A DNA stretch of 64,000 bases from CADCTP01 sp963849885 (GTDB lineage Bacteria; Actinomycetota; Actinomycetes; Mycobacteriales; CADCTP01), in contig CAWKIV010000006.1 in the NCBI GenBank assembly GCA_963849885.1, positions 806,001 to 870,000 on the forward strand. The letters run 5' to 3'. The position numbers were made by a program, and so were the translations under genes. The notes beneath the pieces are model-generated. The model saw only the letters and a program-made list of their open reading frames with translations, had not been told where the DNA came from and searched no databases. Below are positions 53,140 to 60,807 of the stretch, in pieces. Within the stretch, counting starts at the first letter, position 1. The number at the start of each line of letters is the position of its first letter.

Positions 53140-53562
53140 TCAGGCCAGCCGGACCACGGCCCGGGCCCGGGCGAGCACCGTCTCCCCGCCGGAGCGGGCG
53201 CTGAGCTCGACCGAGACCCGGTTGCCGTCCAGCTTCTCCAGCACCTTGCCGCCGACCTCCAGGGTGGCCCCGGTGTCGTCGTCCGGCACCACGATCGGCC
53301 GGGTGAAGCGCACGCCGTATTCCTCCACCGCGCCGGGGTCGCCGGTCCAGTCGGTGAGCACCCGGGCCGCCTCGGCCATGGTGAACATGCCGTGCGCGAT
53401 CACGTCCGGCAGCCCGACCTGCTTGGCGAACCGCTCGTTCCAGTGGATCGGGTTGAAGTCGCCGGAGGCCCCCGCATACATCACCAGGTTGACCCGCTGC
53501 ACCGGGAAGGTCTGCGCGGGCAGCTCGGTGCCCACCTCGACCTCGTCGTACCGGACCGCCAT
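53140..53562 (-). CDS. hadB: MaoC-family dehydratase, HadB-like
   Basis: A 140-residue hot-dog protein. The hydratase motif YAGASGDFNPIHWNERFA carries the catalytic D35 and H40. It pairs with the preceding gene, whose product lacks these residues, as in mycobacterial HadA-HadB. Mycobacterial counterparts dehydrate 3-hydroxyacyl-ACP in FAS-II; whether this organism makes such lipids is not shown here. Confidence 0.88.
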   Translation of the reverse strand: MAVRYDEVEVGTELPAQTFPVQRVNLVMYAGASGDFNPIHWNERFAKQVGLPDVIAHGMFTMAEAARVLTDWTGDPGAVEEYGVRFTRPIVVPDDDTGATLEVGGKVLEKLDGNRVSVELSARSGGETVLARARAVVRLA

Positions 53563-53563
53563 G

Positions 53564-54016
53564 TCAGCCTCCCGCCGTGCCGCGCGCCACCAGCGTCGAA
53601 TACACCGTCAGGACGGCCTCGCCGTCCACCGTCGCCACGTCGCCGCGGGTGGTCAGGATGTCGTTGCCGGCCGCGGAGCGGATGTTCTCCACCGACACGG
53701 TCACGGTCAGCCGGTCGCCGGCCCGCACCGGCCGGGTGTAGACGAAGCGCTGCTCGCCGTGCACCACCCGGCTGTAGTCCAGGCCCAGCTCCGGGTCGAA
53801 GACGACCTGGGCGCCGGCCCGCATGGACAGCACGATCGGGAAGGTCGGCGGCGCGACCACGTCCGGGTGGCCGAGCGCCCGGGCCGCCTCCGGGTCCCGG
53901 TAGACCGGGCTCTGGTCGCCGATCGCGTCCGCGAACTCGCGGATCTTCTCCCGGCCCACCTCGTACGGCGCCGTGGGCGGGTATTTCCGGCCGACGAAGG
54001 ACTGGTCGAGCGCCAC
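53564..54016 (-). CDS. hadA: MaoC N-terminal-domain protein, HadA-like
   Basis: A 150-residue hot-dog protein of the FAS1-like dehydratase group (SFVGRKYPPTAPYEVGREKI, GDQSPVYRDPEAARALGHPD). It lacks the catalytic D-x-N-P-x-H motif and is expected to supply substrate binding to HadB. The GTG at 54016 lies directly after the SDR stop; the hadB start is one base past its stop. Confidence 0.87.
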   Translation of the reverse strand: MALDQSFVGRKYPPTAPYEVGREKIREFADAIGDQSPVYRDPEAARALGHPDVVAPPTFPIVLSMRAGAQVVFDPELGLDYSRVVHGEQRFVYTRPVRAGDRLTVTVSVENIRSAAGNDILTTRGDVATVDGEAVLTVYSTLVARGTAGG

Positions 54017-54826
54017 CTACATCACTCCCAGCTGTCCACCGGTGACCGGGACGGTCACGCCGGTCACGAAGTCGCTGTCCGGGCCGGCCAGGAAGGCGTG
54101 CACGGCGGCCACGTCCTCCGGGCGCCCGGCCCGGCCGAGCGCGGTCATCGCGACCGCCATCTGCCGCATCTGCTCCGGCACGCCGAGCTCGTCACCGTCA
54201 CCCTTGGCCGCGGTCAGCCGGGTCTCGATGAAGCCGGGGGCGACCGCGTTGACCGTGATGCCGAACGGGCCCAGCTCGCGGGCCAGCGTCCGGGTCAGCG
54301 AGATGATCGCGCCCTTGGCGGCGGTGTAGTTGGCCTGGCCGGGGTTGCCGGTGAAGGCGACCGAGCTGCTGGTGTTGACGATCTTCCGCACGTACGCCAC
54401 CTTGCCGGTCGCCTTGAGCTCGGCCTTGGCCACCTCGCGCATGTGCGGCATGGCGGCCTGGGTGGCGTGCACCGCGGTCTTCAGGTTGACGTCCAGGACG
54501 AGGTCGAAGAGGTCGTCGTCCAGGTTGTGGAACATCCGGTCCCGGGTGATGCCGGCGTTGTTGATCAGGATGTCCAGCGAGCCGTGCTCGGCGACGGTGC
54601 TGTCGGCCAGCTCCCGGGCGGCGGCGAGGCCGACCGCGTCGGCGAGGCTGACGCTGGCGACGCCGCCGGCCTGCTTGACCAGGTCCGCGGTCTCGTGCGC
54701 GGGCTCCGGGTCGACGTCGTTGACCACCACGGTGGCTCCGTCGGCGGCCAGCCGGAGGGCGGTGGCGCGGCCGATGCCGCGGCCCGCGCCGGTGACGATC
54801 GCGACCTTGCCGTCGAGCCTGCCCAC
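54017..54826 (-). CDS. Short-chain dehydrogenase/reductase, FabG-like
   Basis: A 269-residue SDR. NAD(P) motif TGAGRGIGRATAL, structural NNAGITRD, catalytic Ser in VNTSSSVAF, and YxxxK in NYTAAKGAI. The GTG at 54826 has GAGGAGG upstream. The gene is tightly linked to hadA-hadB, so a joint role in ketoacyl reduction and dehydration is plausible. An insert rich in Lys/Ala (about 130-145, MREVAKAELKATGKVAYVRK) resembles multifunctional beta-oxidation SDRs, so the direction is uncertain. Confidence 0.9.
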   Translation of the reverse strand: MGRLDGKVAIVTGAGRGIGRATALRLAADGATVVVNDVDPEPAHETADLVKQAGGVASVSLADAVGLAAARELADSTVAEHGSLDILINNAGITRDRMFHNLDDDLFDLVLDVNLKTAVHATQAAMPHMREVAKAELKATGKVAYVRKIVNTSSSVAFTGNPGQANYTAAKGAIISLTRTLARELGPFGITVNAVAPGFIETRLTAAKGDGDELGVPEQMRQMAVAMTALGRAGRPEDVAAVHAFLAGPDSDFVTGVTVPVTGGQLGVM

Positions 54827-54963
54827 CGGCGCCTCCTCGAGTCTGGATCCTCGAGTGCGAACCCTACCGGCGAGTACGGCCTTCCGGGGGTCCGGGGCCG
54901 CCCCCGGTCGACCTACGGGCGAGTCAGCGGCGCGGCGTGCCCGCCCGACGAGCGCGACCTGGT

Positions 54964-55128
54964 CTAGCGGGTCTCGCGGTGGTCGGTGTGGTGCCCGCAG
55001 TTGGGGCAGAACTTCTTGACCTCCAGCCGGTCCGGGTCGTTCCGCCGGTTTTTCCGCGTGATGTAGTTGCGGTGCTTGCAGACCTGGCAGGCCATGGTGA
55101 TCTTCGGGCGGATATCGGTGGCGGCCAC
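54964..55128 (-). CDS. rpmG: Ribosomal protein L33 (zinc-binding form)
   Basis: A 54-residue protein: GTG at 55128, AATDIRPKITMACQVCKHRN, stop TAG at 54964-54966. Zinc cysteines C14, C17, C41 and C44 are present. Location after tRNA-Thr and tRNA-Met is standard. Confidence 0.95.
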   Translation of the reverse strand: MAATDIRPKITMACQVCKHRNYITRKNRRNDPDRLEVKKFCPNCGHHTDHRETR

Positions 55129-55167
55129 GGGGCGGTGCCTCTCTGGAATGCGGTCGTTCGGACGGTG

Positions 55168-55242
55168 GTAGCGGGGGCCGGACTTGAACCGGCGACACAG
55201 CGATTATGAGCCGCTTGCTCTGCCTGACTGAGCTACCCCGCC
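55168..55242 (-). tRNA. tRNA-Met (anticodon CAT) with a bulged anticodon stem
   Basis: The acceptor GGCGGGG pairs with CCCCGCT (one G-U). The D arm is GCTC/GAGC, loop CTCATAA carries CAT, and the T arm is GCCGGTTCAAGTCCGGC. The discriminator A at 55168 is followed by an encoded CCA. The anticodon stem AGCGG pairs with TCGGCT only if one G is bulged; without it the tRNA would be the normal 74 bases. It is an elongator type judged by its A/U-type first-pair context, not proven. Confidence 0.85.
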
Positions 55243-55269
55243 CCCGCGGCGGTGGCGACCGCCGCGCAG

Positions 55270-55342
55270 AGCCCCCTTACGGAATCGAACCGTAGACCTT
55301 CTCCTTACCATGGAGACGCTCTGCCGACTGAGCTAAGGGGGC
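55270..55342 (-). tRNA. tRNA-Thr (anticodon GGT)
   Basis: The acceptor GCCCCCT pairs with AGGGGGC, D arm GCTCAGTCGGCAGAGC, anticodon stem TCTCC/GGAGA with loop ATGGTAA (GGT), and T arm TACGGTTCGATTCCGTA. Discriminator U; no CCA tail encoded. Confidence 0.95.
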
Positions 55343-55404
55343 GAGCGGGAGCAAGGGTACACGGCGCCCCGGCCGCTCCGGAAACCGGATCGGCGCCCCC
55401 GCGC

Positions 55405-57954
55405 TCACGCGGTGAGCAGGTGCAGCCGGCGCCCGCGGACCCCGGGTTGCCCCGGCCGGATCGCGGTCCGGGCGGACAGCCAGGCGTCCAGCCGGTCCGG
55501 GTCCAGCGCCCGGCTGACCAGGTAGCCCTGGATCACGTCGCAGTCGTTGCCGGCCAGCAGGTCGCGGGCCAGCTCGTCCTCGACGCCCTCGGCCACCACC
55601 CGCAGGCCGAGGCTGTGGCCCAGCTCGATGATCGCCCGGACGATGGCCAGGTCGCCGAGGTCCGTCCCCATGCTGAAGACGAACTCCTTGTCGATCTTGA
55701 CCTCGTCCACCGGCAGCCGGCGCAGCTGGGACAGCGACGAGTAACCGGTGCCGAAGTCGTCGATGGACAGCCCGGTGCCGAGCTCGTGCAGCCGGTGCAG
55801 CACCGGCTTCATCCGGTCCGGGTCGGTCATCACGCTGGACTCGGTCAGCTCGAAGCTGACCATCTCCGCCGGCACCTCGTGCTCGGCCAGCAGCGCGGCC
55901 ACCCGGTCCGGGAACTCGGCGTCCAGCAGCGTCCGGGCGGACAGGTTGACCGCGACCGGGATGCGCAGGTCCCGGTCCAGCCAGGCCCGGCACTGCTCCA
56001 GGGAGATCCGCAGCACGTGGTCGGTGAGGATGCCGATCAGCCCGGTGACCTCGGCCAGCGGGACGAACCGGTCCGGCACGACCTCGCCGAACTCCGGGTG
56101 GTTCCACCGGACCAGGGCCTCGACGCCGACCAGCTCCCGGGAGCGCAGGTTGACCTTCGGCTGGTAGCGGACCACCACCTGGCCCTCGCCCAGCGCGGCC
56201 CGCAGCTCGGTGATCAGCCGCAGCCGCTGCAGGCTCTCCTGCTCCATGGACGGGTCGTAGACGGTGACGTGCCGGCCCACGTTCTTGGCGTTGGACAGGG
56301 CCACGTCGACCCGGCGCATGAGGGTCGAGCCGTCGTCGCCGTGGTCCGGCGCCAGCGCGACGCCGACGGTGGCGGCGGCGTCGATGGTCAGCCCGGCCAG
56401 CGGGTACGACGTGGACACCGCCGCCCGCAGCGACCGGCCCAGCTCGGCCGCGGCGGCCGCGTCCGGCACCCGGGTGACCACCGCGAACTCGTCCGCGCCG
56501 ACCCGGGCGACCATCGCGTCCGCCGGCGAGGAGGTCTTCAGCCGGCCGCCGACCAGGACCAGCAGCTCGTCGCCCCAGATGTGCCCGAGCGAGTCGTTGA
56601 CCTCCTTGAAGCGGTCCAGGTCGAGCTGCACCAGCGCCACCACGCCGTCGCCGCCGGCCTCGATCGCGCCGTCGATGTGCTGGCTCAGCTTGGTCCGGGT
56701 GGGCAGGTCGGTCAGCTGGTCGTGGTACGCCGCGTGCCGCAGCCGGGCGACCAGCTCCTGGTTCTCCAGGGCCGCGGTGAGGTGGGCGCCGAGGTTTTCC
56801 ACCAGGTAGACGTCCTCGCCGGAGAACGAGGTCATCTCGCCCTGCCGGTCCTGCAGCTCCAGATAGCCGCGGACCCGGCTGCCGCTGCGCAGCGGCACCG
56901 CGATGACCTCCTCGGCGCCCCGCTCGTGCATAGCGGCCTGCACCAGGTCCGGCGCCCGCCGGCGGTCGAAGAGCAGCCCGCCGCGGCTGTCCAGCACCCG
57001 CCGGGTCAGCGCGTCCGTCCGCGGAGCCGGCCGGGTGACGACCGGGCCGTCGCTGACCTCGGTGACCACCAGGTCGCCGTCGTCCAGCAGCAGGCCGAGC
57101 CGGACCACGTCCGCGTTCACCCCGGCGCGGATCTCCTGCAGCGCCACCGCGAGCGGGCCGTCCATGCCGCGCACCTGCTCCAGCAGCCGGCTGAAGCGGT
57201 AGACCCGGTCGAGCACCTGGTGCTGCTTGCGGGACCGCGCATACCCCCGGTACGCCGCGTACAGCACGGCACCGAGGATGGCGATGAGCACCGCGGACCA
57301 GGCCGCGACCGACAGGCTGAGCACCACCAGCAGCGCGATGGCCGTGTTGAGCAGTGCGGTCAGGCAGGCCAGGGCGAGCGACCCGGCGGTGTCGCGCCAC
57401 GGCGGCAGGCGGTCCTCCGCCGCGATCACGGCCAGCACCGACAGGTACGACACCAGCGAGCCGACCGCTGCGGCGGCCGCGGCGGCGGCCCAGGTGCGCG
57501 GGTCGGTCACCTCCGCCCCGGCGGCCGGCACCGCGTGGAAGACCACCAGGGCGAGCGTCGTCTCGGCGGCGAACAGGCAGAGGTTGAAGTAGATCTTGAT
57601 CGGCGGTCTTCGCCGCGCCAGCATGACGACCAGCGCCGCGAACAGCCGGACCGCCAGCAGCGTGACCGGATCGAGCACGAAGAGGCCGACCACCAGCGGC
57701 AGCTCGGACGCGGAGATGGAGTGGGTCTGCCGGTGGAACTCGAGATGCAGCTGGGTGGTCTCGGCGGCGATGAAGACGAGGGCGAGGACGAGGGCGGGCA
57801 GCAGGTCGGCGGAGGTCGGCAGCGCCCACAGGTCCGGGTCGACCATCCAGCAGACCGCGGCGACGACCGCGAGCACAGACGCGATCGTCACCGGAGCTCG
57901 GGGCACCGGTCGGGTCCCGGAGGACGCCGCTCGCGCTGTGGATGAATCTGACAC
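55405..57954 (-). CDS. Membrane GAF-GGDEF-EAL cyclic-di-GMP protein
   Basis: An 849-residue protein. A membrane domain of about seven helices (20-235) leads to a GAF domain (about 250-405), a GGDEF domain (about 415-570) and an EAL domain (about 590-835). The GGDEF signature is GADEF (VARVGADEFAVV), so cyclase activity is doubtful. The EAL domain keeps the phosphodiesterase residues: EALVRWNHP, VAVNLSART, FELTES, DDFGTGYSSL, VKIDKEFV, AEGVED and QGYLVSR. Net c-di-GMP hydrolysis is therefore expected, with GAF and membrane domains sensing a signal. It lies 116 bases after the DGSSWN peptide gene in the same direction. Confidence 0.92.
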   Translation of the reverse strand: MSDSSTARAASSGTRPVPRAPVTIASVLAVVAAVCWMVDPDLWALPTSADLLPALVLALVFIAAETTQLHLEFHRQTHSISASELPLVVGLFVLDPVTLLAVRLFAALVVMLARRRPPIKIYFNLCLFAAETTLALVVFHAVPAAGAEVTDPRTWAAAAAAAAVGSLVSYLSVLAVIAAEDRLPPWRDTAGSLALACLTALLNTAIALLVVLSLSVAAWSAVLIAILGAVLYAAYRGYARSRKQHQVLDRVYRFSRLLEQVRGMDGPLAVALQEIRAGVNADVVRLGLLLDDGDLVVTEVSDGPVVTRPAPRTDALTRRVLDSRGGLLFDRRRAPDLVQAAMHERGAEEVIAVPLRSGSRVRGYLELQDRQGEMTSFSGEDVYLVENLGAHLTAALENQELVARLRHAAYHDQLTDLPTRTKLSQHIDGAIEAGGDGVVALVQLDLDRFKEVNDSLGHIWGDELLVLVGGRLKTSSPADAMVARVGADEFAVVTRVPDAAAAAELGRSLRAAVSTSYPLAGLTIDAAATVGVALAPDHGDDGSTLMRRVDVALSNAKNVGRHVTVYDPSMEQESLQRLRLITELRAALGEGQVVVRYQPKVNLRSRELVGVEALVRWNHPEFGEVVPDRFVPLAEVTGLIGILTDHVLRISLEQCRAWLDRDLRIPVAVNLSARTLLDAEFPDRVAALLAEHEVPAEMVSFELTESSVMTDPDRMKPVLHRLHELGTGLSIDDFGTGYSSLSQLRRLPVDEVKIDKEFVFSMGTDLGDLAIVRAIIELGHSLGLRVVAEGVEDELARDLLAGNDCDVIQGYLVSRALDPDRLDAWLSARTAIRPGQPGVRGRRLHLLTA

Positions 57955-58070
57955 GCGTCGCTCCGTCTCGACGGCTCAACGGACAGCATGCCACGAGTCG
58001 CGAGCGGGATCATCCGTTTCGGGCTACCCAGGCAGGGCCGCTCGGGGGAGGGGAGGACCGGAGGTAAGGC

Positions 58071-58226
58071 TCAGTTCCAACTGCTGCCGTCGACCAGGTT
58101 CCAGCTGCTCCCGTCGGCCAGGTTCCAGCTGCTGCCGTCCTGCAGATTCCAGCTGCTCCCGTCGAGAAGGTTCCAGCTGCTGCCGTCGGTCAGGTTCCAG
58201 CTGCTGCCATCGAGGAGAGCGGACAT
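58071..58226 (-). CDS. 51-residue peptide of six DGSSWN repeats, unknown function
   Basis: A small gene with ATG at 58226, a strong AAGGAG ribosome site six bases upstream, and TGA at 58071-58073. The product starts MSALL and continues as six copies of DGSSWN joined by Leu plus one variable residue (T, L, Q, A, V), ending at SSWN. The period is eight residues (24 bases). Codons differ between copies (GGC/GGG, AAC/AAT, AGC/AGT, GAT/GAC, CTG/CTT) while the six residues never change. This points to selection on the peptide rather than a recent DNA expansion. No signal peptide, Cys or charged leader. It precedes the c-di-GMP gene by 116 bases. I do not recognise the family. Confidence 0.75.
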   Translation of the reverse strand: MSALLDGSSWNLTDGSSWNLLDGSSWNLQDGSSWNLADGSSWNLVDGSSWN

Positions 58227-58467
58227 GGGGGGCTCCTTACCGTCACGGGGAGGGACCGAACTGCTCGACCCGCCGCCGGTCCCCGCGAACGAGTGGATGT
58301 GCAGAGAGTAGCCGCCACAGGCGCGAGAAGGGAATTACGGGCCTACTTCGGACACGCTCCGCGACGAAATGGGCTGGCACAGTTAGGGGGTACTGACCCG
58401 TCCCGGTGACCCATAGCGTCTGCCTCGGCGCATACAGGACCAATCACGACAGGGGAGATTTTTAGCG

Positions 58468-59799
58468 ATGGACGTCCAGGACGGGCTCGGCGGCGGTGGC
58501 GAGCAGGGCATGTGGGAGCCCCCGGGCTTCGAGGAGGCGCACGGCGGCGCCGGGTCCGCGGACGGCTCCGCGGACCCGAGCGGGTACGACGGGTCGGGCG
58601 GGTACGACGACTCCGGCACCGGCGGGTACGACGACGGCGGCTCGGGCGGGTACGACGACGGCGGGTCCGGCTCCGGCGACGGCGGGCCCGGCTCCGGCGA
58701 CGGCGGCCCGGCTCGCGACGGCGGCCCGGCGACGGCAGCGGCTCCGGGGCGGACGGCGCCGGCGACGCCGAGCCGGCCGGCGGCACCATCACCGTCGAGG
58801 TGGACGGGGAGACCCGGGAGCTGCCGGCCGAGCGGGACTACACCGGCGACGGCCGGCCGGACGCCGCGGCCGAGACCAAGGACGGCAAGGTCATCATCTT
58901 CGCCGACACCGAGGACAACCAGACCGGCGCCGCCGGCCCGGACGGCCGCGCCGACGAGGCGTACGTGGTGGACAAGCAGACCGGCCAGGTGGTCGGTGCG
59001 GCCCACATCGACCCGTCCTCCGGCGAGTGGGTGGAGGGCATGGACACCGACGGGCCGAGCGCGACCACGGCCGGCGGGGGCGAGCCGGGCTCCGGCTCCG
59101 GCACCGAGCCGGCCGGCGGCGGGTCCGGGACGCCGGACGTGGTCACCGTCGAGGTCGGCGGCCAGGAGATCGGCGTCCCGCTCACCGTGGACACCGACGG
59201 CGACGGCCGGGCCGACAGCGGGGTGATCTACCAGGACGGCCGGGCGGTCGTGCTGACCAGCACGGACGCGGACCCGGCGGCGGAGCAGGCGACCGTGGTC
59301 GACCCGGCCTCCGGCCAGGTGGTCCAGGTCTCGCACGTCGACCCGGAGACCGGCGAGTGGGAGGACGGTCCGGCCCCGGGCACCGGCGGCGCCGGCGGCA
59401 CCGGGGGATCCCGGCGGCACCGGCGGCACCGGGGATCCCGGCGAGCCGGGTGGGACGACCGGGGCCGGATCCGGCAGCATGACCGTCGACGTCGGCGGCG
59501 AGACCCGCGAGCTGCCGGCCGAGCGGGACTACACCGGCGACGGCCGGCCGGACGCCGCGGCCGAGACCAAGGACGGCAAGGTCATCATCTTCGCCGACAC
59601 CGAGGACAACCAGACCGGCGCCGCCGGCCCGGACGGCCGCGCCGACGAGGCGTACGTGGTGGACAAGCAGACCGGCCGGGTGGTGGGCACCGCGCACGTG
59701 GACCCGCAGACCGGCGAGTGGGTGGAGGGCATGGACACCGACGGCTCCCCGGCGGTGCCGGCCGGGCAACCGGCCGGCGGCGGTGAGGTGGACAGCTGA
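58468..59799 (+). CDS. Acidic repeat protein with duplicated calcium-loop-like modules, two frameshifts
   Basis: As a natural gene this is about 443 residues from the ATG at 58468 (MDVQDGLGGGGEQGMWEPPG). An acidic Gly/Tyr/Asp-rich head holds GGYDDGGSGGYDDGG repeats. Three ~90-residue modules follow: DGETRELPAERDYTGDGRPD, then DTDGDGRADSGVIYQDG, then a near-copy of the first. The D-x-D-G-D-G-R loops resemble calcium-binding or DUF6802-like actinobacterial proteins (recalled, not searched). The frame is broken by one missing base near 58,731 and one extra G near 59,405; together they restore frame. A ribosome site AGGGGAG precedes the start. No signal peptide. Confidence 0.7.
58818..58986. repeat. 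169-base exact repeat, copy 1
   Basis: Identical to 59509-59677 over 169 bases. It encodes the core of the first module of the acidic repeat protein. Such exactness, including third positions, implies a recent duplication or gene conversion. Confidence 0.9.
59509..59677. repeat. 169-base exact repeat, copy 2
   Basis: Identical to 58818-58986, encoding the core of the third module. The middle module between the copies is divergent. Confidence 0.9.
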
Positions 59800-59831
59800 C
59801 CGGCGCCGACTCCGACGAGCTCGCCGGCCGC

Positions 59832-60707
59832 GTGGACAGCGCGGCCGACGAGCTCTACGGGCTGCCGCCGGAGGAGTTCACCGGGGCCCGGGACGAGCGG
59901 GTGCGGGCGGCGCGGGAGGCCGGCGACCGCAAGCTCGCCGCCGCGCTGGGCAAGCTGCGCCGGCCCACGGTCAGCGCCTGGGTGCTCAACCTGCTGATCC
60001 GCGACCAGCCCGAGGTCGCCGAGCAGCTGGTCGAGCTCGGCGCCGAGCTGCGCCGGGCGCAGGAGCAGCTCAGCGGCCCGGCCCTGCGGGAGCTGGCCAC
60101 CCAGCGGCAGCGGCTGGTGTCGGCGCTGGTCCGGTCGGCCCGCAAGCTGGCCGCCGAGGCCGGGCACCCGGTCAGCGCGGCCACCGGCTTCGAGCTGGAG
60201 CAGACGCTGCACGCCGCGCTGGCCGACCCGGACGTGGCCGCCGAGGTCGGCTCCGGGCGCCTGGCCAAGCCGGCGAGCCGGACCGGCTTCGAGGCCGAGG
60301 CGCCGCCGAAGCCGGAGCGGCTCGCCCCGGTCCGCCAGCTGCGCGCGGTCCGCGACGACGAGCGCGCCGAGGACCCGGCCGTGGTCCGGGAGCGGCGCCG
60401 CCGGGAGCTGGAGCGGGAGCGGCTGCAGACCGAGCTGGCCGAGGCGGAGCAGGCCCGGGACGAGCAGGAGGAGGCGCTGACCGAGGCGGAGCAGGCGCTG
60501 GCCACCGCCGAGCAGCACCGGACCGAGACCGAGCAGGCGGCCGAGGACCTGCGGACCCGGCTCGCCGAGGCCGAGGACGCCGAGCGGGACGCGCTGCGCG
60601 ACGAGCGGGAGGCGCAGCGGACCCGGGACGGGATCGCCCGGCGCCGGGACGCGGCCGCCCGCAAGGCCACCGACCTGGCCGACCGCCTCACCGACCTCAC
60701 CCCCTGA
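59832..60707 (+). CDS. Coiled-coil protein of unknown function
   Basis: A 291-residue protein, Ala/Arg/Glu-rich. The N-terminal half (DELYGLPPEEFTGARDERV, KLRRPTVSAWVLNLLIRDQP) is helical and looks conserved. From about residue 165 a long heptad-like coiled coil (RERRRRELERERLQTELAEA) runs to near the end. No signal or membrane segment. The GTG at 59832 is the first standard start; protein-like sequence (TGADSDELAGR) extends upstream to the preceding stop, so a non-standard CTG overlapping that stop is conceivable. I do not recognise a family. Confidence 0.75.
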   Translation: MDSAADELYGLPPEEFTGARDERVRAAREAGDRKLAAALGKLRRPTVSAWVLNLLIRDQPEVAEQLVELGAELRRAQEQLSGPALRELATQRQRLVSALVRSARKLAAEAGHPVSAATGFELEQTLHAALADPDVAAEVGSGRLAKPASRTGFEAEAPPKPERLAPVRQLRAVRDDERAEDPAVVRERRRRELERERLQTELAEAEQARDEQEEALTEAEQALATAEQHRTETEQAAEDLRTRLAEAEDAERDALRDEREAQRTRDGIARRRDAAARKATDLADRLTDLTP

Positions 60708-60743
60708 CCCGCCCCACCCCGCCCCCCGCCCCCATCCCCTCGT

Positions 60744-60807
60744 CGCCGATCTTGGTCAAGTCAACGTCGTGGCGACCCGCGAGGCGTTGACTCAACCAAG
60801 ATCGGCG
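60744..60807. repeat. Dispersed palindromic element, copy 2
   Basis: Arms CGCCGATCTTGGTCAAGTCA (continuing ACGTC) and GGCGTTGACTCAACCAAGAT (continuing CGGCG) flank 14 bases. The 22 bases GTTGACTCAACCAAGATCGG plus CG match copy 1 exactly. Here it lies between two converging genes, ending one base before the oxidoreductase stop, where it could terminate both. Confidence 0.85.

Noticed and set aside
58243..58443. A 66-codon minus-strand frame upstream of the repeat-peptide gene
   Set aside because: It has no ribosome site or protein-like pattern and covers the likely divergent promoter region.
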